Assembly: GCA_902618975.1 (NCBI GenBank)
Contig: CACNCN010000001.1
Span: 62,001 to 126,000 of the forward strand
Source of the DNA: an uncultured Pelagibacteraceae bacterium
Lineage (GTDB): Bacteria > Pseudomonadota > Alphaproteobacteria > Pelagibacterales > Pelagibacteraceae
Direction of reading: 5' to 3'
DNA length: 64,000 nt
The position numbers and the translations under genes were made by a program. Below, in pieces: positions 36,438-47,651 of this stretch. How positions within the stretch are numbered: the stretch's first letter is position 1; each line of letters opens with the position of its first letter. The notes beneath the pieces were generated by a model, which worked only from the letters and a program-made list of their open reading frames with translations, had not been told where the DNA came from and searched no databases.

Positions 36438-37853
36438 TTATAAAATAGTTATTTTTGACACGATTTCTAACAAATAACTAGGATATATGAAGTAGATTAA
36501 AATTATTATAGTTGAAAATGTAAGTGATAGTTTTAACCCTAAATTGTGATTTAAATCATATTTATGTTTAGCATCATCAAAATAAATAGTTTTAATAATC
36601 CTCAAATAATAAAATGCAGCTACAACTGTAGAAAGCAAACCTATAATTGCTAGAAAATACATTTCTTTTTCTATAACAGCTAAAAAAATATAAAATTTTG
36701 CGAAGAAACCTGCCAGTGGAGGTATTCCAGCCAAGGAAAATAAAACTATTAAAAGAGATAAAGATAACATCGGATGATTTTTTGAAAGACCAGATAGATC
36801 GTCAATATTCTCAAAATATTTTTCTTCTTTTCTTAACATAAAAAGACAACTAAAAAATGCAAGATTCATGAATAGATAAATCGAAACATATGTTATTGAG
36901 CTTTGTATCCCCTCATTGGACCCTACTGAAAGTCCTGCTAAAGCAAAACCCATATGGCTTATTGAGCTATATGCCATAAGTCTTTTTAAATTTTTTTGAC
37001 CTATTGCTGCAACTGCACCAAAAATCATTGATGCAATTGATAAAAAAATAATAATTACCTGCCACTGCTCAATCAAATTTATAAATGGAACATACAAAAA
37101 TCTTATTAAAACAGTTAGTGCTGCAATTTTTGGCAGTATTGCAAAAAAAATAGTAACAGATGTCGGTGACCCTTCGTAAACATCTGGTGCCCACATATGA
37201 AATGGTACTGCTGATATTTTAAAAGCTAAACCGACAAGAATAAAAACTATTCCCAAAGTAAGACCATATTGAACTTGATCTATATTGGCACTGATTTCAT
37301 CAAAATTTGTAGATCCAGCAAATCCATAGATTAATGAGCAACCATATAATAGAAGACCCGAAGATAGAGCACTTAGGACAAAATATTTTAAACCAGACTC
37401 AGAAGACAATTTATTATTTCTATCGAAGGACGCCAAAACATACAAGGCTAGTGATTGTAATTCTAAGCCCATATAAAAAACAATTAGATCATTAGAGCTA
37501 ATCATTATTAACATTCCCAATATAGAGCTTAATAGTAATATAGGATATTCAATCTTAAAAATTTTAGTTACTTTAAGATACTTAGAGGAAGATAACATTA
37601 CAAAAATTCCTGAGATTGTGATTAAAAATTTCATGAAAGATGACATGAAATCTATTTTGTATCCATTGCCAAACAACGTTACATCTTTTGAATTAAATAA
37701 ATTAAGATTAAGAATTAACATTATCAAAAGAGAAACTACCGATAAATTATAAATCATATTGGTACTATTTTTTTTATAAACACCTATTAGAAGTAGCGCC
37801 ATAATTGACAACGATAAAAATATCTCAGAAAATACTAGTTCTAAATTTATCAT
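36438..37853 (-). CDS. nuoN: NADH-quinone oxidoreductase subunit N
   Basis: NuoN is one of three antiporter-like proton-pumping subunits of the membrane arm of complex I. The 471-residue, roughly 14-helix protein has MISSNDLIVFYMGLELQSLALYVLAS with the conserved Glu, GLAFKISAVPFHMWAPDVYEGSPTSVT with Lys and Pro of the broken helix, and KRLMAYSSISHMGFALAG. It is the last nuo gene and continues without a gap into birA. Confidence 0.95.
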   Translation of the reverse strand: MINLELVFSEIFLSLSIMALLLIGVYKKNSTNMIYNLSVVSLLIMLILNLNLFNSKDVTLFGNGYKIDFMSSFMKFLITISGIFVMLSSSKYLKVTKIFKIEYPILLLSSILGMLIMISSNDLIVFYMGLELQSLALYVLASFDRNNKLSSESGLKYFVLSALSSGLLLYGCSLIYGFAGSTNFDEISANIDQVQYGLTLGIVFILVGLAFKISAVPFHMWAPDVYEGSPTSVTIFFAILPKIAALTVLIRFLYVPFINLIEQWQVIIIFLSIASMIFGAVAAIGQKNLKRLMAYSSISHMGFALAGLSVGSNEGIQSSITYVSIYLFMNLAFFSCLFMLRKEEKYFENIDDLSGLSKNHPMLSLSLLIVLFSLAGIPPLAGFFAKFYIFLAVIEKEMYFLAIIGLLSTVVAAFYYLRIIKTIYFDDAKHKYDLNHNLGLKLSLTFSTIIILIYFIYPSYLLEIVSKITIL

Positions 37854-37854
37854 T

Positions 37855-39348
37855 TTATTTACTCACAATACTTATAGCTAAATTTTGATTGTAATTTTCT
37901 ATAAAATTACTTACTGAAAAACTAATAGTTTTAAATAAAGGATCAGGGTAAAACCCAAATAATAAAGTTAATATAGCTATAGAGTATAAAATTATACTCT
38001 CTGAACGTTTTAAATCTAACATACCTTTTAAATTAATATTTGTTATTTCCCCGAATATAACTCTACGGTATAACCACAACATATATGCTGCACTTAAAAT
38101 TACCCCAATACTTGCTAAAATTGCGACTAAGAAATTTTTTTTGAAGGCGCCTATTAAAATTAAGAACTCACCAATAAATCCAGTTGTACCAGGTAGTCCG
38201 ACGGCTCCTAGTGTAAATATCATAAATACAACAGAATACCTTGGCATTATTGATACTATGCCACCATAATTGTTGATCAATCTAGTGTGTTTTCTTTCAT
38301 ATAAAACACCTACACACAAAAATAATGCTGCAGATATTAATCCATGGCTGATCATTTGAAAAATACTTCCCTCTATACCTTGTTGAGTCATTGTAAATAT
38401 ACCTAACGTAACAAAGCCCATATGTGCAACTGATGAATAAGCGATTAATTTTTTCATATCATCTTGCATTAATGCAACTAATGAAGTGTAGATAATTGCA
38501 ATTATACTTAATACAAAAACTAATGGAGCAAAATATGCAGATGCAAGTGGAAATAATCCAATTGAAAACCTTATAAAGCCATATCCTGCCATTTTAAGTA
38601 ATATTGCTGCTAATAATACAGATCCAGCGGTTGGTGCCTCGACATGTGCATCCGGCAACCATGTGTGTACAGGCCACATTGGCGTTTTAACTGCAAAAGA
38701 ACTAAAAAATGCTAACCATAAAAGATTCTGATAATTCTCTGCTATACCAATTTCATAAAGTTGTTCAACATCTGTAGTACCAGTTATCCAATATATGCTT
38801 ATTATTGCCACAAGCATTAAAACTGATCCAAGCAAGGTATACAAAAAAAATTTAAATGCTGAGTAAACTCTTCTGTCGCCACCCCAAATTCCAATTATTA
38901 AGAACATTGGAATTAAACCACCCTCAAAGAAAAGATAAAATATTACTAAATCAAGAGAACAAAATACACCTATCATAAGTGACTCCATCAAAAGAATCGC
39001 TATTAAAAAATCTTTTATTCGATATTTAATCGTAGAGTTAACTGAAATTATACATATGGGTGTTATAAATGTAGTTAATAAAACAAATAAGATTGAAATT
39101 CCATCGATTCCAACTTTATAATTAATTATACCAAGTAACCAATTTTTTTCCTCGATAAATTGAAAGGCACTAATATTTTTATCAAATATAACCCAAAGAT
39201 ATAATGACAAAATTAAATTTGCTGTAGTAATAAACAGCGCAACATACTTAGCAGTATAGTTTTTTTCTGTTGCTCTTATAAAAAATATAAATAATGAACC
39301 AATAAAAGGTAAAAGTATCAGTGAAGATAGTATAGGAAAATTCATCAT
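37855..39348 (-). CDS. nuoM: NADH-quinone oxidoreductase subunit M
   Basis: NuoM is an antiporter-like subunit in the middle of the complex I membrane arm. The 497-residue protein shows GIDGISILFVLLTTFI, FYLFFEGGLIPMFLIIGIWGG, FAVKTPMWPVHTWLPDAHVEAPTAGSVLLA and KKLIAYSSVAHMGFVTLG. Two tandem ATG codons (39348, 39345) overlap the nuoL stop. Length is normal. Confidence 0.96.
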   Translation of the reverse strand: MMNFPILSSLILLPFIGSLFIFFIRATEKNYTAKYVALFITTANLILSLYLWVIFDKNISAFQFIEEKNWLLGIINYKVGIDGISILFVLLTTFITPICIISVNSTIKYRIKDFLIAILLMESLMIGVFCSLDLVIFYLFFEGGLIPMFLIIGIWGGDRRVYSAFKFFLYTLLGSVLMLVAIISIYWITGTTDVEQLYEIGIAENYQNLLWLAFFSSFAVKTPMWPVHTWLPDAHVEAPTAGSVLLAAILLKMAGYGFIRFSIGLFPLASAYFAPLVFVLSIIAIIYTSLVALMQDDMKKLIAYSSVAHMGFVTLGIFTMTQQGIEGSIFQMISHGLISAALFLCVGVLYERKHTRLINNYGGIVSIMPRYSVVFMIFTLGAVGLPGTTGFIGEFLILIGAFKKNFLVAILASIGVILSAAYMLWLYRRVIFGEITNINLKGMLDLKRSESIILYSIAILTLLFGFYPDPLFKTISFSVSNFIENYNQNLAISIVSK

Positions 39349-41258
39349 TTAATAATTAAAATAGTTAAGAATACAGAAAAACCAAGAAGCATTATAAATG
39401 CATATTGGTAAATATAACCTGACTGGAATTTAACGGCTTTTTGGGAGAATTTTTTTATTAATAGAGAAATTCCGTCCGGACCAAATCTATCTATAAATAA
39501 ATTATCTATTTTTTTCCAAAAAAGATGGCCAGCACTTTTACATGGCTTGATAAGAATATATTCATAAAATTCGTCGAAGAACCATTTATTTTTTAAAAAA
39601 GTATATAGTGGTTTATTAGTTTCTGCCAAATATTTTGTTATGTTTGTATTTTTTAAAAATAATACATAAGACAATGGAATTGAGATAATCACTAACAAAG
39701 GTGTAGTTAATAAAAACCACAAAGGAGGGTGCTCGTTACTTAAGGGTTCAAGATAAAAAATAGATGATTTCCAAAACTCAATCGAGCTACTTTCGCTAAT
39801 AAGTAAATCTTTAAATAAATATCCTGCAAATATAGCCCCTATGGTTAGGATAATCAGAGGCAATAACATAGTTGGTGGAGACTCGTGAACTTTATCAAAG
39901 TTAATTTGATTATTATTATATTTTCCGTGAAATGTTTTAAAAATTAGTCTCCAGGAATATATTGATGTCAAGAAGGCTGTCATCACACCTATAAATGCCG
40001 CAAAGTATCCGACATAACTGCCTTTTAGAAAGGCAAATTCAATTATTGCATCTTTAGAATAAAATCCAGACAATAATGGAAATCCAGTTAATGCTAAGGT
40101 ACCTATAATCATATACGTATACGTATATGGTAGTTTGGATTTAATCCCTCCCATAAAGTTTATATCCTGCTCATTATTCATAGCGTGAATTACGGATCCA
40201 GATCCTAGAAATAACAATGCTTTAAAGAAAGCATGTGTAAATAGATGAAACATTGCTACGTTATATGCTCCAACACCAGTAGCAAAAAACATATATCCTA
40301 GTTGACTGCAAGTTGAATAAGCAATGATTTTTTTTATATCATTTTGAACAAGAGCAATACTTGCCGCAAATAATGCCGTTGTCATTCCAACTATAGTTAT
40401 TAATGTTAGTGCTAGCGGTGAATATTCGTAAACAGGTGAGCATCTCACAACAAGAAACACACCTGCAGTAACCATTGTAGCAGCATGAATGAGTGCAGAA
40501 ACAGGCGTAGGCCCCTCCATTGCATCGGGAAGCCAAGTATGGAGAAAGATTTGAGCAGACTTTCCCATCGCTCCAATAAATAAAAGAACACAAATAGTAT
40601 TTATAGCATTAAAATTTAATCCTAGAAAAACTATGTCCTTATTTTCAATTGTTTTTATTGCTTCGAATACATCTATGTAATTGACAGTACCGAAAAAATA
40701 AAAGATTAAAAAAATACCTAAAGCTAGGCCGAAATCACCTACTCTATTTACTAGAAAAGCTTTTATAGCTGCAGAATTTGCAGTATTTTTTTTAAACCAA
40801 AATCCTATTAGTAAGTAGGAGCATACACCTACGCCTTCCCAACCAAAAAAAAGCTGAATAAAGTTATCAGCTGTCACAAGCATTAACATAGCGAATGTGA
40901 ATAAAGATAAATATGACATAAACCTGGGTTTGTGAGGATCATGAGACATATAACCAACTGAGTAAATGTGAACTATTGCTGATATCAACGTAACTACAAC
41001 AAGCATTAAAGCTGAAAGTGGATCCACATATATTGACCAATTAACATTTAGAGTTCCAGACTCAATCCACTTTGCGATTATGACATGATTTGTGTAATCA
41101 TGGTATATTACTTTGTAAAATATCAATAGTGAGAGGCATGCTGAAATAGAAACGCATAAGCATGTAATGATTTCTGAACTTTTAGATCCTATATATCTTC
41201 CAAAAAAACCTGATAAGACTGAACCTAATAATGGCAAAAATACTATTATATATACCAT
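39345..41258 (-). CDS. nuoL: NADH-quinone oxidoreductase subunit L
   Basis: NuoL is the distal antiporter-like subunit with the long lateral helix that runs along the membrane arm. The 637-residue protein has FFGWEGVGVCSYLLIGFWF, GKSAQIFLHTWLPDAMEGPTPVSALIHAATMVTAG, KKIIAYSTCSQLGYMFFATG and HAFFKALLFLGSGSVIHAM. It is the usual length. The gap to nuoK is one base, and its end overlaps nuoM. Confidence 0.96.
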   Translation of the reverse strand: MVYIIVFLPLLGSVLSGFFGRYIGSKSSEIITCLCVSISACLSLLIFYKVIYHDYTNHVIIAKWIESGTLNVNWSIYVDPLSALMLVVVTLISAIVHIYSVGYMSHDPHKPRFMSYLSLFTFAMLMLVTADNFIQLFFGWEGVGVCSYLLIGFWFKKNTANSAAIKAFLVNRVGDFGLALGIFLIFYFFGTVNYIDVFEAIKTIENKDIVFLGLNFNAINTICVLLFIGAMGKSAQIFLHTWLPDAMEGPTPVSALIHAATMVTAGVFLVVRCSPVYEYSPLALTLITIVGMTTALFAASIALVQNDIKKIIAYSTCSQLGYMFFATGVGAYNVAMFHLFTHAFFKALLFLGSGSVIHAMNNEQDINFMGGIKSKLPYTYTYMIIGTLALTGFPLLSGFYSKDAIIEFAFLKGSYVGYFAAFIGVMTAFLTSIYSWRLIFKTFHGKYNNNQINFDKVHESPPTMLLPLIILTIGAIFAGYLFKDLLISESSSIEFWKSSIFYLEPLSNEHPPLWFLLTTPLLVIISIPLSYVLFLKNTNITKYLAETNKPLYTFLKNKWFFDEFYEYILIKPCKSAGHLFWKKIDNLFIDRFGPDGISLLIKKFSQKAVKFQSGYIYQYAFIMLLGFSVFLTILIIK

Positions 41259-41259
41259 G

Positions 41260-41571
41260 TTAGCCTTTTAAATTATCTATCTCTTCAACTCTGATAGTTC
41301 CGACATTTCTAAAATAAACTACTATTATCGCAAGTCCAATAGCTGCCTCTGCAGCAGCAACAGTTAAAATAAAAAGTGTAAAAATTTGACCCGACAAATC
41401 GTTGAGGTAAGCAGAAAAGGATACAAGGTTGATATTTACAGCTAAAAGAATTAGTTCAATGCTCATTAGAATGACAATTATATTTTTTCTATTTAAAAAT
41501 ATTCCAGCTATTCCAATAGTAAAAATTATTGCTCCTAATGTTAAATAGTGACCTAAACCTATCTCAAACAT
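41260..41571 (-). CDS. nuoK: NADH-quinone oxidoreductase subunit K
   Basis: NuoK is a small three-helix membrane subunit beside NuoJ and NuoN. The 103-residue protein has [42 protein letters not shown] with the conserved Glu, and [21 protein letters not shown] with the second Glu needed for pumping. The track start at 41574 is TTG; I use ATG 41571, which overlaps the nuoJ stop. Confidence 0.95.
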   Translation of the reverse strand: MFEIGLGHYLTLGAIIFTIGIAGIFLNRKNIIVILMSIELILLAVNINLVSFSAYLNDLSGQIFTLFILTVAAAEAAIGLAIIVVYFRNVGTIRVEEIDNLKG

Positions 41572-42208
41572 CAATATTTACCCCTTTATTTTTTTCTACA
41601 TCTATTAATTCTATCCCCCCTGCTCTCTCTCTTGATATTTGTTTTATATAGCTTTGTCTTTTAAGGCCGGAACGTTTTCTATATGTTAAAACAATCGCAC
41701 CTATCATAGAAACAAGTAAAATCATTCCTGAAATCTGAAATAAATGTATGTAGTCTGTATACAGCACAGCACCAATTGAGTGAGTATTAGTAATACCTAA
41801 ATTTAAGGATATGTTGTTAAATGTTTCTATTTCTGGTTTTAATTTCCATCCACCAATTACGATTACTAATTCAAAAAAAATTATTGCACTAATCAGGAAA
41901 CCAATAGGAATATGAGAACTGCTAGTGGCGCTATTTTTTTTGCTTTGAAACCATTCATTCTCTTGTTGTGCAACATTTAACATCATAACAACAAATAAAA
42001 AAAGCACTGCAACTGCACCAACATAAACAATAAGCATAATCATGCCTAAAAATTCAGCTCCACCCATTATAAATAAGCAGGATATGCTAACAAAATCTAA
42101 TATTAAAAAAAAAACAGAATGAACCGTGTTTCTTGATACAGTAACCATTATAGCGGATACAATTGCAATAAATGAAAATATATAAAAAAATATAGATTGA
42201 ATTATCAT
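41564..42208 (-). CDS. nuoJ: NADH-quinone oxidoreductase subunit J
   Basis: NuoJ is a five-helix membrane subunit with the pi-bulge helix near the quinone-to-proton coupling path. The 214-residue protein contains [45 protein letters not shown], the family hallmark, and [20 protein letters not shown]. The hydrophilic C-terminal tail after the last helix is moderately long, as in Alphaproteobacteria. It overlaps nuoK by 8 bases. Confidence 0.95.
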   Translation of the reverse strand: MIIQSIFFYIFSFIAIVSAIMVTVSRNTVHSVFFLILDFVSISCLFIMGGAEFLGMIMLIVYVGAVAVLFLFVVMMLNVAQQENEWFQSKKNSATSSSHIPIGFLISAIIFFELVIVIGGWKLKPEIETFNNISLNLGITNTHSIGAVLYTDYIHLFQISGMILLVSMIGAIVLTYRKRSGLKRQSYIKQISRERAGGIELIDVEKNKGVNIDV

Positions 42209-42211
42209 TAA

Positions 42212-42697
42212 TTATCTATGAGCACTGTCTGCTTTTATATTTGCCTCTAATATGCTTTCCCATCGATCACCGTTTTCTAACAATTTTTCTTTATTATAAA
42301 ATAATTCTTCTCTTGTTTCAGTCGCAAACTCAAAATTTGGACCTTGAACGATAGCATCTACTGGGCATGACTCTTCACAAAGTCCGCAATAAATACATTT
42401 AAGCATGTCAATATCATAGCGAGTTGTTTTTCTACTTCCGTCCTCTCTTTCAGATGATTCAATCGTAATTGCTTGAGCAGGACATACAGCTTCACACAAC
42501 TTACATGCAATGCATCTCTCTTCACCGTTAGGGTATCTTCTTAACGCATGTTCACCCCTTGCTCTTGGGCTTATCGCTCCTTTTTCAAATGGATAGTTAA
42601 TTGTTTTTTTCTTTTTGAAAATTTCTTTTACTGCAATTAAAAGTCCAGATAAAAAATCTAGCAAAAATATGGTTTTAAAAAATCTTGATATTTTCAT
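42212..42697 (-). CDS. nuoI: NADH-quinone oxidoreductase subunit I
   Basis: NuoI holds the two [4Fe-4S] clusters N6a and N6b that pass electrons towards NuoB. The 161-residue protein carries [16 protein letters not shown] and [16 protein letters not shown], two ferredoxin-type CX2CX2CX3CP motifs, preceded by [28 protein letters not shown]. Length is standard. Gaps to nuoH and nuoJ are two and three bases. Confidence 0.97.
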   Translation of the reverse strand: MKISRFFKTIFLLDFLSGLLIAVKEIFKKKKTINYPFEKGAISPRARGEHALRRYPNGEERCIACKLCEAVCPAQAITIESSEREDGSRKTTRYDIDMLKCIYCGLCEESCPVDAIVQGPNFEFATETREELFYNKEKLLENGDRWESILEANIKADSAHR

Positions 42698-42699
42698 AA

Positions 42700-43701
42700 T
42701 TAATTTCCTGGCAATAAGTCAAAATATAATAAAAAACTGGAAGTCAAAACCACATAAAATAAAGAAAAAGGTAGAAAAACTTTCCAGCCTAGTTTCATAA
42801 GTTGATCATATCTGTATCTTGGTACTATGGCTTTAACAAGTGCAAACAATAAAAATAATAAAATAATCTTAATTATTAACCAAATTGGACTGGGTATTAG
42901 AATAAATGGGTAAATATTTATCGGAGATAACCATCCTCCTAGGAATAAAATTGAGCCTATAGCACACATTAGTAAAATATTTGCATATTCTCCTAACCAA
43001 AACATAGCATACATCATTCCAGAATACTCAGTTTGATAACCTGCAACAAGTTCTGCCTCAGCTTCAGGAAGATCAAATGGCGGTCTGTTTGTTTCAGCCA
43101 AAGCAGATATAAAAAAAATTACAAACATTGGAAATAAGGGAATTATGAACCACATTTTTTCTTGTGCCATCACTATGTCTGATAAATTAAGTGAACCCAC
43201 ACATAAAAGTACATTTATTATTATTACACCTATTGAGACTTCATAAGACACCATCTGAGCGGCTGATCTTATCGATCCAAAAAAAGGATACTTTGAATTT
43301 GATGCCCACCCCCCCATAATTATTCCGTATACACCTAAAGAAGAAACAGCAAATAAATATAATATGCCAACATTAATATCTGACAGAACAATGCCTTTCC
43401 CAAATGGAATTACTGCCCATGCAATTAATGCTAAAGTCATTGTAACTATAGGAGCTAAAATAAAAATAATTTTATTTGAGGTAGCGGGTATTATTATCTC
43501 TTTAAAGATATATTTTAAAGCATCAGCTAGTGATTGGAATAATCCAAAAGGTCCAACCACATTGGGGCCCCTTCTTTTTTGTACAAAAGCCCAAACTCTT
43601 CGATCTAGCCAAACTATAAGTGCAACCGCAGTTAATACAGGAAGTATTAACAACATTATTTTGTAAGTTTCTAAAAAAAATATGTTTAAATAATCGACCA
43701 T
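42700..43701 (-). CDS. nuoH: NADH-quinone oxidoreductase subunit H
   Basis: NuoH is the eight-helix membrane subunit that forms the quinone entry chamber. The 333-residue protein has [52 protein letters not shown], and [38 protein letters not shown], the most conserved loop of the family. It begins right after the nuoG stop. Confidence 0.97.
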   Translation of the reverse strand: MVDYLNIFFLETYKIMLLILPVLTAVALIVWLDRRVWAFVQKRRGPNVVGPFGLFQSLADALKYIFKEIIIPATSNKIIFILAPIVTMTLALIAWAVIPFGKGIVLSDINVGILYLFAVSSLGVYGIIMGGWASNSKYPFFGSIRSAAQMVSYEVSIGVIIINVLLCVGSLNLSDIVMAQEKMWFIIPLFPMFVIFFISALAETNRPPFDLPEAEAELVAGYQTEYSGMMYAMFWLGEYANILLMCAIGSILFLGGWLSPINIYPFILIPSPIWLIIKIILLFLLFALVKAIVPRYRYDQLMKLGWKVFLPFSLFYVVLTSSFLLYFDLLPGN

Positions 43702-45723
43702 TTAACCATCAGTTCCAGTCATTTTTAAATTCATTCTAGAATTTTTACACTCATTCATGGTTTTTGACGCTCTTGCAATAACATTTGAGTGATAATAATC
43801 AATATAATCTAAATCAATTTTTTCCTCTAAAAGTTTTTGATTCAAATTATTTAGCGTATTTTTTTTATTTATTTTTAGAAAATTTATTAAACTATCTATT
43901 AAATAATCTTTATTTTTATACAAAGTTTTATTCTTTATTTTATTCGCAAGATCATTAATTATTAACCAATCCTCTTTAGCCTCACCTGGAGGATAATTTG
44001 CTTTAAAAGCTTTTTGAAGTTTGCCTTCGAGATTTGTATAGTAACCATCTTGCTCAGTGTATGCTGCGGATGGCAATATAATATCTGCCAATTCAGCGCC
44101 TTGGTCCCCGTGAGTGCCAACATAAATTACAAATTCATTTATTTTTTTAAATTTAATTTTATCTTGACCGAACATAAAGACAATTTTAAATTCGTTATTT
44201 TTCAATTTATCAATACAATTTGTTTTTTGACTTGGATCAATAATATCTAAATCATAACAGCCAACTGCAGACGCATTTCTTGATATTAGGTTTAAAGGCT
44301 CCCATGTTTCATTTAAATTATGATTTTTTAAAAAAACTTTAGTTTTATCAAACAAATATCCACTAGACTTAAGTTTAAAGAATGATTCACCAAATATAAT
44401 TGTTGGTTTTTCTGAACTTGAGAAATCTTTGTATAATTTTCCGTTCTTGTCTAAGAAATTATTAAAGTCAGAGGTTTTATTGCTTAAAATTTCATATGGA
44501 TATGTTAAGTCCCCAACATCTCCAAATGAATAAATTTTTGTATTATTTTTTAAATATGTCTTTCTAATTCTAGAGTTTAAAATCGTAGCCTCGTATCTTG
44601 GATTTGTTCCAATTAACAATATGAAATCAGACTCTTCTAACCCATTCAATGTAGTATTAAATATGTAATTTTTTCTTTCGCTTGTATTAATATTTATATT
44701 TTCTGATCGACATTCGATATTTTTACAGTTTAAAATTTTTTCAAAGAATTCTTTAATAGAATAAATTGTCTCCATATTTGTTAGGTCACCAATAAATCCA
44801 CTAATTTCATCTGCACTCGTTGAAACAATTTTATTTTTTATTAATTCTAAACTCTCATCCCATGAGATTTCTTTGAACTGTCCATCTTTTTTAAGAAGAG
44901 GCACATCTAATCTTTGAAATTTTAGTCCGTCACATGCATATCTTGTTTTGTCAGATATCCACTCTTCATTTATATCCTCGTTTATTCTCGGTAGAACTCT
45001 TTTAACTTCCCAGCCATATGTATCTACTCTAATATTTGAACCCACAGCATCCATAACATCAATTGTCTCTGTTTTTTTGAGCTCCCACGGTCGTGCTTCG
45101 AATACGTAAGGTTTAGATGTTAGTGCGCCAACTGGACATAAATCTATTACATTTGCAGATAATTCTGACTCCATAGCCTTTTCAAGATAAGTTGTGATTT
45201 GCATATCTTCACCCCTCCCAATTGCTCCTAACTCAGGCACACCAGCAACCTCGGTTGCAAATCTTATGCATCTAGTGCAGTGAATACATCTTGTCATTTG
45301 AGTTTTTATTAAAGGGCCCATATATTTTTCTGGAACAAATCTTTTATTTTCCTTGTATCTAGATTTATCTATTCCATAAAACATAGATTGATCTTGCAAA
45401 TCACATTCACCACCCTGATCACAAACAGGGCAATCTAATGGATGATTGGCCAAAAGAAATTCCATTACTCCCTTTCTAGCCTTCTCAACCTTCTCTGTAT
45501 TGGTTTTAATTACCATTCCCTCTGTTGCTGGCATCGCACAAGATGCGATAGGTTTAGGTGACTTTTCCATTTCTACTAAACACATTCTACAATTCCCAGC
45601 TATTGATAACTTTTCATGATAACAAAATCTTGGAATTTCTGCGCCTGCTAATTCGCAAGCTTGTAAAACTGTTAGTCCCTCTTCAACTTCTATATCATTA
45701 TCATTAACTTTAAGTTTTATCAT
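43702..45723 (-). CDS. nuoG: NADH-quinone oxidoreductase subunit G
   Basis: NuoG is the large iron-sulfur subunit of the peripheral arm. The 673-residue protein has an N-terminal [2Fe-2S] domain (CYHEKLSIAGNCRMCLVE, then CAMPATEGM), HPLDCPVCDQGGECDLQD for the His/Cys cluster N5, CIHCTRCIRF and CPVGAL for a [4Fe-4S] cluster, and a C-terminal molybdopterin-oxidoreductase-like domain without cofactor function. The track start at 45753 ([10 protein letters not shown]) lies inside nuoF; ATG 45723 gives the family N-terminus MIKLKVND, 4 bases after the nuoF stop. Confidence 0.95.
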   Translation of the reverse strand: MIKLKVNDNDIEVEEGLTVLQACELAGAEIPRFCYHEKLSIAGNCRMCLVEMEKSPKPIASCAMPATEGMVIKTNTEKVEKARKGVMEFLLANHPLDCPVCDQGGECDLQDQSMFYGIDKSRYKENKRFVPEKYMGPLIKTQMTRCIHCTRCIRFATEVAGVPELGAIGRGEDMQITTYLEKAMESELSANVIDLCPVGALTSKPYVFEARPWELKKTETIDVMDAVGSNIRVDTYGWEVKRVLPRINEDINEEWISDKTRYACDGLKFQRLDVPLLKKDGQFKEISWDESLELIKNKIVSTSADEISGFIGDLTNMETIYSIKEFFEKILNCKNIECRSENININTSERKNYIFNTTLNGLEESDFILLIGTNPRYEATILNSRIRKTYLKNNTKIYSFGDVGDLTYPYEILSNKTSDFNNFLDKNGKLYKDFSSSEKPTIIFGESFFKLKSSGYLFDKTKVFLKNHNLNETWEPLNLISRNASAVGCYDLDIIDPSQKTNCIDKLKNNEFKIVFMFGQDKIKFKKINEFVIYVGTHGDQGAELADIILPSAAYTEQDGYYTNLEGKLQKAFKANYPPGEAKEDWLIINDLANKIKNKTLYKNKDYLIDSLINFLKINKKNTLNNLNQKLLEEKIDLDYIDYYHSNVIARASKTMNECKNSRMNLKMTGTDG

Positions 45724-45727
45724 TTTA

Positions 45728-47050
45728 TTACTTTTCCAATAAGTGTTGATCAACTAAATAAGGAATGTTTCTCTCTTTTTTAATTACAGGATCAAACTTG
45801 TTTCTTTTTAAAATCTCATCTTTAAAATGTCGTAAAAGACCTTGTACTGGCCACGAGGATCCTTCTCCAAATGCACAAATTGTGTGACCCTCAATTTGTT
45901 TTGTGACATCCATTAACATATCAACCTCATCTCTTGTTGCTTCACCTTGTGCCATTCTTTCCAACATTCTCCACATCCAGCCAGAACCTTCTCTGCAAGG
46001 TGTGCATTGTCCACAACTTTCATGTTTGTAAAACCTTGCAATTCTTGCCATGCATTTAATAATATCCTGATCTTTATTTATAACTACTACACCTGCAGTT
46101 CCAAGACCACTTTTATGATTTACTAAACTGTCAAAATCCATAGTTATAGTTTCACAAATTTCTTTAGGTAGCATTGGCATGGATGATCCTCCAGGAATTA
46201 CTGCTTGCAAATTATCCCATCCGCCAATTACTCCTCCTGCATGTTTTTCTATTAGAGTTTTCAATGGGATTCCCATTTCCTCCTCAACATTACAAGGGTT
46301 ATTCACATTTCCAGAAATACAAAAAATCTTTGTTCCAGTATTTTTAGGTTTTCCAAGAGAAGAAAACCACTTTCCACCTTTTCTTAATATTGTTGGTACA
46401 ACTGCAATAGTTTCAACATTGTTAATAATTGTCGGACATCCATATAAACCTACTAAAGCTGGAAAAGGAGGTTTTAGTCTGGGTTGACCCTTTTTACCCT
46501 CTATACTTTCAAGTAAAGCTGTTTCTTCACCACAAATATACGCTCCTGCACCAAAATGAATAAATATGTCAAAGTCCCAACCAGTGTCTGATGCATTCTT
46601 ACCGATTAGTTTTTTTTCGTATGCTTCATCGATTGCTTTTTGAAGTCTTATCCCCTCATTGTAATATTCACCTCTTATATAAATATAGCATTTATTTGCA
46701 TTAACAGCGTATGAGGCCAGAAAACAACCTTCAATTAATTTATGAGGTTCAAATCTTAAAATATCTCTATCTTTACATGTACCAGGTTCTGACTCATCAG
46801 CGTTTATAACTAGATAATGTGGTCTACTTCCAACTTCTTTTGGTGCAAAAGACCATTTTAAACCAGTTGGAAAGCCTGCACCGCCCCTACCCCTTAATTC
46901 TGATAGTTTTATTTCATTAATAATCCAATCTCTTCCTTTGGAAATTATTTCTTTTGTCTTAGACCAGTCTCCAATTTTTAATGCTCCTTCTAAATCTGAA
47001 TTTATATCGTTATATAAATTTTTAAAAATTCTATCGTCGTCTTTAAGCAT
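45728..47050 (-). CDS. nuoF: NADH-quinone oxidoreductase subunit F
   Basis: NuoF binds NADH and FMN and carries cluster N3. The 440-residue protein has the nucleotide-binding [29 protein letters not shown], the FMN site [19 protein letters not shown], and [12 protein letters not shown] with a later Cys in [10 protein letters not shown] for the [4Fe-4S] cluster. Length is standard. It overlaps nuoE by 8 bases. Confidence 0.97.
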   Translation of the reverse strand: MLKDDDRIFKNLYNDINSDLEGALKIGDWSKTKEIISKGRDWIINEIKLSELRGRGGAGFPTGLKWSFAPKEVGSRPHYLVINADESEPGTCKDRDILRFEPHKLIEGCFLASYAVNANKCYIYIRGEYYNEGIRLQKAIDEAYEKKLIGKNASDTGWDFDIFIHFGAGAYICGEETALLESIEGKKGQPRLKPPFPALVGLYGCPTIINNVETIAVVPTILRKGGKWFSSLGKPKNTGTKIFCISGNVNNPCNVEEEMGIPLKTLIEKHAGGVIGGWDNLQAVIPGGSSMPMLPKEICETITMDFDSLVNHKSGLGTAGVVVINKDQDIIKCMARIARFYKHESCGQCTPCREGSGWMWRMLERMAQGEATRDEVDMLMDVTKQIEGHTICAFGEGSSWPVQGLLRHFKDEILKRNKFDPVIKKERNIPYLVDQHLLEK

Positions 47051-47651
47051 TTTTAGATCCTAATAAAGTTGTTCTATTATGTTCTGGTTCAGAGTTTTTT
47101 CTTCCTCTATAGGAGCCAGGTTTTGGATTTTCACCATTCAAAATTTGGTCAAAAATTTTTGAGGCTTTATTTTTATCCAAATCCTCATAATAATCATCAT
47201 TAATTTGCATCATTGGTGCATTGATACAAGCCCCTAAACATTCAACCTCAGTCCAAGAACATTTTCCGTCGTGAGCGAGAATATTTTGTTCATTTGAAAT
47301 TTTTTCTTTACATGCATCAACTAATTTATATGCACCTCTAATCATGCACGGTGTTGTTGTGCAGACTTGTACAAAATATTTTCCTACTGGAGACAAATTA
47401 TACATTGAGTAAAATGTAGACACCTCATAAACTTTTATGTAAGGCATATTTAACATTTTAGCTATATATTTCATTGCAGCTAGAGGTATCCAGTTGTTAT
47501 TTTGTTTTTGAGCTAAATAAAGTAAAGCCATTACTGCACTTTGTTGTTTTCCTTGAGGATAATTGCTAATAATTTTATTTGCTAATTTTAAATTATCTGA
47601 ATTAAATTCAAATTTATCCGGTTGCTCTTTTGAAACTTTTTTTAAACTCAT
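47043..47651 (-). CDS. nuoE: NADH-quinone oxidoreductase subunit E
   Basis: NuoE carries the off-path [2Fe-2S] cluster N1a. The 202-residue thioredoxin-fold protein shows [35 protein letters not shown] (CX4C) and [12 protein letters not shown] (CX3C), giving the four cluster ligands. A polar C-terminal tail after about residue 170 ([17 protein letters not shown]) is typical of alphaproteobacterial and mitochondrial versions. Its ATGA overlaps the nuoD stop. Confidence 0.96.
   Translation of the reverse strand: MSLKKVSKEQPDKFEFNSDNLKLANKIISNYPQGKQQSAVMALLYLAQKQNNNWIPLAAMKYIAKMLNMPYIKVYEVSTFYSMYNLSPVGKYFVQVCTTTPCMIRGAYKLVDACKEKISNEQNILAHDGKCSWTEVECLGACINAPMMQINDDYYEDLDKNKASKIFDQILNGENPKPGSYRGRKNSEPEHNRTTLLGSKNA

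Noticed and set aside
40339-40593. Cys-rich 84-residue minus-strand ORF inside nuoL
   Set aside because: Same-strand, out-of-frame shadow of the conserved NuoL helix region; Cys richness arises from frame-shifted Ala/Gly codons.
45723-45753. Extended NuoG start [10 protein letters not shown]
   Set aside because: It would overlap nuoF, and the family N-terminus begins with MIKLKVND at ATG 45723.
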